Of a stretch of 9,259 nucleotides of DNA, positions 5,904 to 9,259 are shown one piece after another (positions within the stretch are counted from its first letter, which is position 1; the number at the start of each line of letters is the position of its first letter). This DNA comes from an uncultured Bacteroidota bacterium. GTDB lineage: Bacteria; Bacteroidota; Bacteroidia; Chitinophagales; Chitinophagaceae. Where the stretch lies: contig CAMLGP010000065.1 of NCBI GenBank assembly GCA_946479535.1, forward strand, positions 1 to 9,259, read 5' to 3'. The notes beneath the pieces were generated by a model. That model was not told the origin of the DNA, did not search any database, and saw only the letters and a list, made by a program, of their open reading frames with translations. The position numbers and the translations under genes are program-made.

Positions 5904-6244
5904 ATGACAAGAATTGAAAGAAACTCACTTGGTAAAGGAGCATCTGGTACTGATGGTGACATTGTTTTCAATAACATATTTCAATAAGACTGTGATCTCC
6001 AAAAAGCCTGAAATGAGCAAAGTGGTGCTGACTGAGAAACAGAAAAAAATGACCAGGCGAATGATAGCATCGAATGCTTAATCCAAGTACGTTATATGAG
6101 TCAGAGTAAAAAAAGATAAAAGCACGTGTTAGGCTGAAATTACCTGCTCATAAAAGTTTATTTCATGCGCTGGTGAAGGAGTGGAGGGCTTCACTCTTAA
6201 TTTTCATTCAGTATCTAAGAACGAAATACCTTATTTATAAATAA
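5904..6244 (+). pseudogene. Decayed small-protein gene with two frameshifts and two internal stops
   Basis: No intact gene is present, but protein-like sequence continues through three frames in order. From the ATG at 5904, MTRIERNSLGKGASGTDGD continues IVFNNI and stops at 5985. One extra T in the TTT run at 5979-5981 would shift to the next frame, which reads FNKTVISKKPEMSKVVL, TEKQKKMTRRMIASNA, TAA (6079-6081), SKYVI. A second shift near 6095 moves to the third frame, YESE, TAA (6107-6109), KKIKARVRLKLPAHKSL, FHALVKEW and a tail to TAA 6242-6244. The pieces resemble, from memory, a family of roughly 100-residue Bacteroidota hypothetical proteins with a (G)KTVxSxKPDMSxV motif and a C-terminal H-x-LxxxxVKEW-like part. 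The coherence across frames supports decay rather than chance. The last 19 residues after KEW may be random. Function of the family is unknown to me. Confidence 0.55.
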
Positions 6245-6248
6245 GTAA

Positions 6249-6327
6249 CAAACCTTAAAAAGACAGGTTTGAAACAAACAAGCGTTTAAAAACGGTTCAG
6301 TATTCCGTTAAAAAACGCTTGTCTGTT
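6249..6327. repeat. Two adjacent hairpins downstream of the decayed gene
   Basis: Hairpin 1 pairs CAAACCT (6249-6255) with AGGTTTG (6265-6271) around a 9-nt loop. Hairpin 2 pairs 6273-6295 with 6305-6327: AACA with TGTT, ACAAGCGTTT with a matching arm ending CGCTTGT, a 3-bp A/A mismatch, then AACGG with CCGTT around TTCAGTATT. No T-run follows either. They may be a remnant terminator of the decayed gene or a non-coding structured element. Confidence 0.6.
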
Positions 6328-6469
6328 ATTGGTTACCTCCAATACATTGCGTTTAAGAATTTTTACCTAAGTATAATTGATAGTGTTAAGTTAACATGCT
6401 AAGTGTTCAACTTTCATTTTAAAATTTCACTTTCAATAACGAAAACCAAACCATTACACCGAATTCTTA
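6328..6469. other. AT-rich leader before the barrel gene, no gene seen
   Basis: This is the remainder of the 744-bp gap between the VIT-type gene and the 691-codon gene; the gap's other contents are listed separately. It is strongly AT-rich with no Shine-Dalgarno before the ATG and no exact TAnnTTTG box. TATAAT occurs at about 6371-6376, but this hexamer is not the Bacteroidota consensus. A promoter for the downstream pair should lie here, but I cannot place it. Confidence 0.4.
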
Positions 6470-8545
6470 ATGCTAGCCCTTATCCGCCATTATGCCTTCC
6501 GGGCAAGGATAACTCCATTTGCCTGCTTGATGGGAACCTTCTTTATGCTGGTTTCCATAAGAGCTTCCTCTCAGGATTCGGCAGTGCTTTCTCATAAACC
6601 TTTTTTCAAGGCAGGTAATGGATACGTCAGCTATAATTATAATTACCGCTCAGGAGCAGATTCCACTATAAGTTGGAATAATATCTCTCAACACCTTATT
6701 ACGGCAGGTTTTAATGCTGTGCTATTGAACAGGTTGCCAGTAACAATAACCTATACTGAACGACAAAGTAACTCTCCTTATTTCAGGGATTTTCGTGATG
6801 TGCGGGTTGACCTCAATGTGCAGCAATTAAGGCGCATGCAACAGGAACGGCTAATGAAGAAGCTGCATTCTGCTATCGGTGGCTGGGATGATAGTTTGCT
6901 TGCCTATTCAAAGAAACTAGCCAGCCTTAAATCTACGAGATTGCCTGATGAAATCAACAATGCTGCTCTCATTCAGCAACTCATCAGGGCCAAAGAAACA
7001 CTCATTAGAAATGAGTTTCCTGATACTTCCATTGTGTACCGCGATTCGGTGACCAGCAAGGCAAAGCAGTTTATTCAGTATTATGATTCCCTGCACGCAA
7101 TCCGGAAAAAATACGAGCATATCACGGACTCTCTGAATCTGCTATATCAGCAGGTTCAGCAAAAGGTGAGGCGTATCAATCAACTTATATCCGGAAGGAC
7201 TTTAAACCCTTCAGAGTTAGATGAGTTGAGCTCTTTGGTTGGAAAGAATTCTAATGGTTTAAAAGAACTCAGACAATCTTATGAAGGTGTCAGGACTTTC
7301 TCCCTCGGACGCACTTTGCCTAATTACAGTAATCTCACTTTACAGAATGTAAATATCAATGGAATTAACCTGGAATATGCCCGTAGCAATATTTATATGG
7401 CAGCTACGGCGGGAATAGTTGATTTCAGAATACGTGATTTCCTTTACCGTAATCAAAAACCGGTTAAACAATATGTCTATGCTGCCAGAGTAGGGTATGG
7501 CCTGAAGGAAAAGGATAATATTATACTTACCTATTTCAGAGGAAGAAAACAATTGTTTGGAGGTCCATTATCCTCTTCGGCATCTGATATACAGGGAGTG
7601 AGTCTGGCAGGGCAATATTTTGTTTATCGGGGAATTAAAGTTTATGGAGAGGTGGCACAATCCGGTATTCCTTATATACCCGGTAATACTGTTTCAGCCA
7701 AACCTTCACTTCGATTAAGCGATAACTCACAGCGGGCTTATGCAGCGGGCTTTAATGCCTGGCTTCCCAAAACAAACACCATTGCCGAAGGGCAATACCG
7801 CTATTCCGGTCTCAACTACCAGAGCTTTAACAGTTTTCAATACAATGCTGCTGCTCATAGCTGGTCTTTTGGAATAACCCAGCAATTCTGGAAAAGACAG
7901 CTGACTGTGCAGGCGAATTTCCGAAAGAATGATTTTCTTAATCCCCTTGTATTACAGCGGTATAACGCCAATACTGTTTACAAAAGTCTTATGGTGACTT
8001 TCCGAAAAACTAAATGGCCGGTGATCACAGCTGGTTATCAACCTGCTTCACAGTTTACTGCAGTTGGTAATGATGTGTATGAGAATCATTATCAGTCGTT
8101 CATGGCTTCAGCCAGTCATCAATACAAACTGGGAATGATCAAAGCTACTTCCGTGGTGATGATGAGTCGGTTTTACAATGACAAGAGTGACACCGGGCTG
8201 GTGTATTACAATTCCAGCAATTTTTTCTGGAACCAGAGCTTCCAATTTTCTTTTTTCACAATGAGCATGAATATGGCAAGGATGAAGAATGGAGAGCATG
8301 ATCTGGTGGTGATGGAAGAAGGGATTTCATCAGCTTTCTTAAAACAGTTTCATGCGGGATTTGCGGTAAAGATCAACAACCTGAACCGGTTGATCACGCG
8401 AATTGGATTCAATACCAATGCAAGAATGAGTATTCCAAAAATCGGGGAACTGGACCTGTGGATGGAACAAAGCTACCTGCCTTCAACACAGGCGACGCTA
8501 TTCCAATATCGATCTTATAATCTTAGCCTCACCAGATACTTTTAA
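6470..8545 (+). CDS. Secreted coiled-coil plus outer-membrane beta-barrel protein, family not recognised
   Basis: This is a 691-aa protein with three regions. Residues 1-34 are a signal peptide: basic RHYAFRAR, hydrophobic FACLMGTFFMLVSI, then RASS with cleavage before QDS; a shorter start at M21 is possible. A short beta-rich part (FFKAGNGYVSYNYNYRSG, LPVTITYTERQSN) is followed at about 105-275 by a charged, Leu-rich, probably coiled-coil segment (LNVQQLRRMQQERLMKKL, KKYEHITDSLNLLYQQVQQK). From about 280 to the end, aromatic-rich amphipathic strands alternate with polar loops (YAARVGYGLKEKDNIILTYF, YAAGFNAWL, LTVQANFRKND), and the protein ends SLTRYF with the C-terminal Phe typical of BAM-inserted barrels. 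The most likely location is the outer membrane with the coiled coil in the periplasm or exposed. The next secreted-protein gene starts two bases after the stop, so the two are probably co-translated partners. No characterised family is recognised. Confidence 0.85.
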   Translation: MLALIRHYAFRARITPFACLMGTFFMLVSIRASSQDSAVLSHKPFFKAGNGYVSYNYNYRSGADSTISWNNISQHLITAGFNAVLLNRLPVTITYTERQSNSPYFRDFRDVRVDLNVQQLRRMQQERLMKKLHSAIGGWDDSLLAYSKKLASLKSTRLPDEINNAALIQQLIRAKETLIRNEFPDTSIVYRDSVTSKAKQFIQYYDSLHAIRKKYEHITDSLNLLYQQVQQKVRRINQLISGRTLNPSELDELSSLVGKNSNGLKELRQSYEGVRTFSLGRTLPNYSNLTLQNVNINGINLEYARSNIYMAATAGIVDFRIRDFLYRNQKPVKQYVYAARVGYGLKEKDNIILTYFRGRKQLFGGPLSSSASDIQGVSLAGQYFVYRGIKVYGEVAQSGIPYIPGNTVSAKPSLRLSDNSQRAYAAGFNAWLPKTNTIAEGQYRYSGLNYQSFNSFQYNAAAHSWSFGITQQFWKRQLTVQANFRKNDFLNPLVLQRYNANTVYKSLMVTFRKTKWPVITAGYQPASQFTAVGNDVYENHYQSFMASASHQYKLGMIKATSVVMMSRFYNDKSDTGLVYYNSSNFFWNQSFQFSFFTMSMNMARMKNGEHDLVVMEEGISSAFLKQFHAGFAVKINNLNRLITRIGFNTNARMSIPKIGELDLWMEQSYLPSTQATLFQYRSYNLSLTRYF

Positions 8546-8547
8546 AT

Positions 8548-9259
8548 ATGAATAAAAAATCACGCACCATAAAATCAAAGTACATGATCAGGTATGTCCT
8601 ATTAGCTGCTTTATTAGCAGTTTCCTTTTCTTCGTTTGCCCAGGTGCAGACACAGGTGGTTGGCGATACCGTTTACATTAAGACTGATACCCAGCAACGG
8701 GTTTCAGTATGGAAGGATGGAACGGTAAATATTGCGCCGGATGATACTACTATGAAACCGATATTTCGGTTTTATCCAAATGGGGACTTTTCAGCCGGTT
8801 CTACCATTCAGTATGACGTTAATTTATTTAAGGCCAGGAATGGTTTACGTTTCAACAGGAAGTTGGGAATATTTGAGTTAGGTATAAGCAATTTTCTTGA
8901 CACGAGTCTAAATATTGCGTCTGGATTTGAAACATCGGGTTTACTTATTAATTCGGATGTTGCTGACTCTATCAATGCAACTGTGATTTCTTCGATAATT
9001 GCAGGGAATGAAATCAATGTCGATTCGTCAATTAGTTGGTCATTGATAACTGGTGAAAGACATGATATTAGGGCACGTCTAAACAAAACGAACATTTTTG
9101 GATATAATAATGATGTTTATGGGGCAGATAAGGTGGCGTCTACCATTCTAGGTCAGGCCAATATTATAAGGTATCATAATAATACTTCATTAATTACAGG
9201 AATTAGTAATATAGATGATACTAGTACTTATTACAGTTTTGTTAACGGGAAAAGCAATC
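8548..9259 (+). CDS. Secreted repeat protein, likely surface fibre (3' end beyond the window)
   Basis: The frame is open from the ATG at 8548 to the window end (237 codons, no stop). A signal peptide is clear: basic MNKKSRTIKSKYMIRY, hydrophobic VLLAALLAVSFSSFA, cleavage before QVQT at about residue 31. An internal start at M13 (8584) would give a more compact signal peptide. The mature start (VVGDTVYIKTDTQQRVSVWK, then FRFYPNGDFSAGSTI) looks like the head of phage-tail-fibre-like Bacteroidota proteins. From about residue 148 a degenerate 16-residue repeat begins, with conserved Gly at 153, 169, 185, 202, 218 and 234. This resembles beta-roll head repeats of trimeric surface fibres. The gene is probably much longer; a C-terminal barrel or an intramolecular chaperone domain would refine the call. 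The upstream barrel gene ends two bases before it, pointing to coupling. Confidence 0.85.
   Translation, partial: MNKKSRTIKSKYMIRYVLLAALLAVSFSSFAQVQTQVVGDTVYIKTDTQQRVSVWKDGTVNIAPDDTTMKPIFRFYPNGDFSAGSTIQYDVNLFKARNGLRFNRKLGIFELGISNFLDTSLNIASGFETSGLLINSDVADSINATVISSIIAGNEINVDSSISWSLITGERHDIRARLNKTNIFGYNNDVYGADKVASTILGQANIIRYHNNTSLITGISNIDDTSTYYSFVNGKSN
8989..9259 (+). repeat. Array of 16-residue protein repeats (beta-roll-like) at the window edge
   Basis: Within the partial gene the motif S/T-x-I/L-x-G-x-x-N-x-I/V recurs: SSIIAGNEINV, SLITGERHDI, NIFGYNNDV, STILGQANII, SLITGISNI, SFVNGKSN. The key glycines are 16, 16, 17, 16 and 16 residues apart, and a branched hydrophobic residue follows four or five places later. 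The DNA copies are diverged, so the repeat is visible only at protein level. The array continues past the window. Confidence 0.7.

Noticed and set aside
5904..6244. Programmed ribosomal frameshifting as explanation for the three-frame gene
   Set aside because: Two separate shifts plus two in-frame stops and no slippery site with a downstream structure point to decay.
6403..6597. 64-codon frame overlapping the start of the barrel gene
   Set aside because: It overlaps the signal peptide region of the supported 691-codon gene in another frame and has no recognisable features.
8808..9095. Minus-strand 95-codon frame inside the partial fibre gene
   Set aside because: It is the antisense shadow of an open frame that has a signal peptide and regular repeats; no promoter or domain supports it.
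1..9259. tRNA, rRNA, intact insertion sequence or prophage genes
   Set aside because: No cloverleaf, rRNA core sequence, transposase or integrase motif was found on either strand.

Overview
The window looks like chromosomal DNA from a Bacteroidota bacterium, most likely of the Chitinophagaceae/Sphingobacteriia type. The reasons are moderate GC (low 40s per cent by eye), AT-rich leaders without Shine-Dalgarno sequences, a porin-family outer-membrane barrel, secreted proteins with Lys/Arg-rich signal peptides ending in A-Q, and short palindromic intergenic repeats (CCCGAT-N4-ATCGGG and GTTCGTG-N3-CACGAAC). The family placement is inference from these traits.

Positions 1-3490 form a small amino-acid-metabolism neighbourhood. 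A MocR-type regulator (GntR helix-turn-helix fused to an aminotransferase-like domain) is on the minus strand. Divergent from it, across a spacer with nested inverted repeats, are a GNAT acetyltransferase and a branched-chain aminotransferase (ilvE-like). The aminotransferase reading frame is complete for 354 codons except for one in-frame TGA at the position of a conserved glycine, so as written it is a nonsense-interrupted gene. Three palindromes at exactly 38-bp spacing lie across the acetyltransferase stop codon and supply its last residues. A fourth related palindrome forms the likely terminator after the aminotransferase.

Positions 3490-5740 hold a secreted porin-family beta-barrel followed by a strong hairpin terminator, a small four-helix membrane protein of unknown function, and a convergent VIT/CCC1-type Fe/Mn transporter.

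Positions 5740-6469 have no intact gene but are not empty. A 154-bp, four-block imperfect inverted repeat is followed by the decayed remains of a small protein gene (two frameshifts and two internal stops) and then by two further hairpins.

Positions 6470-9259 carry two tightly spaced secreted-protein genes. The first encodes a 691-residue coiled-coil plus outer-membrane-barrel protein. Two bases after its stop begins a second protein that runs off the window; its visible end is a 16-residue-periodic repeat resembling the beta-roll heads of surface fibres. This barrel/fibre pair is the best candidate for a poorly described surface system. The interrupted ilvE and the decayed gene are the clearest signs of gene decay.
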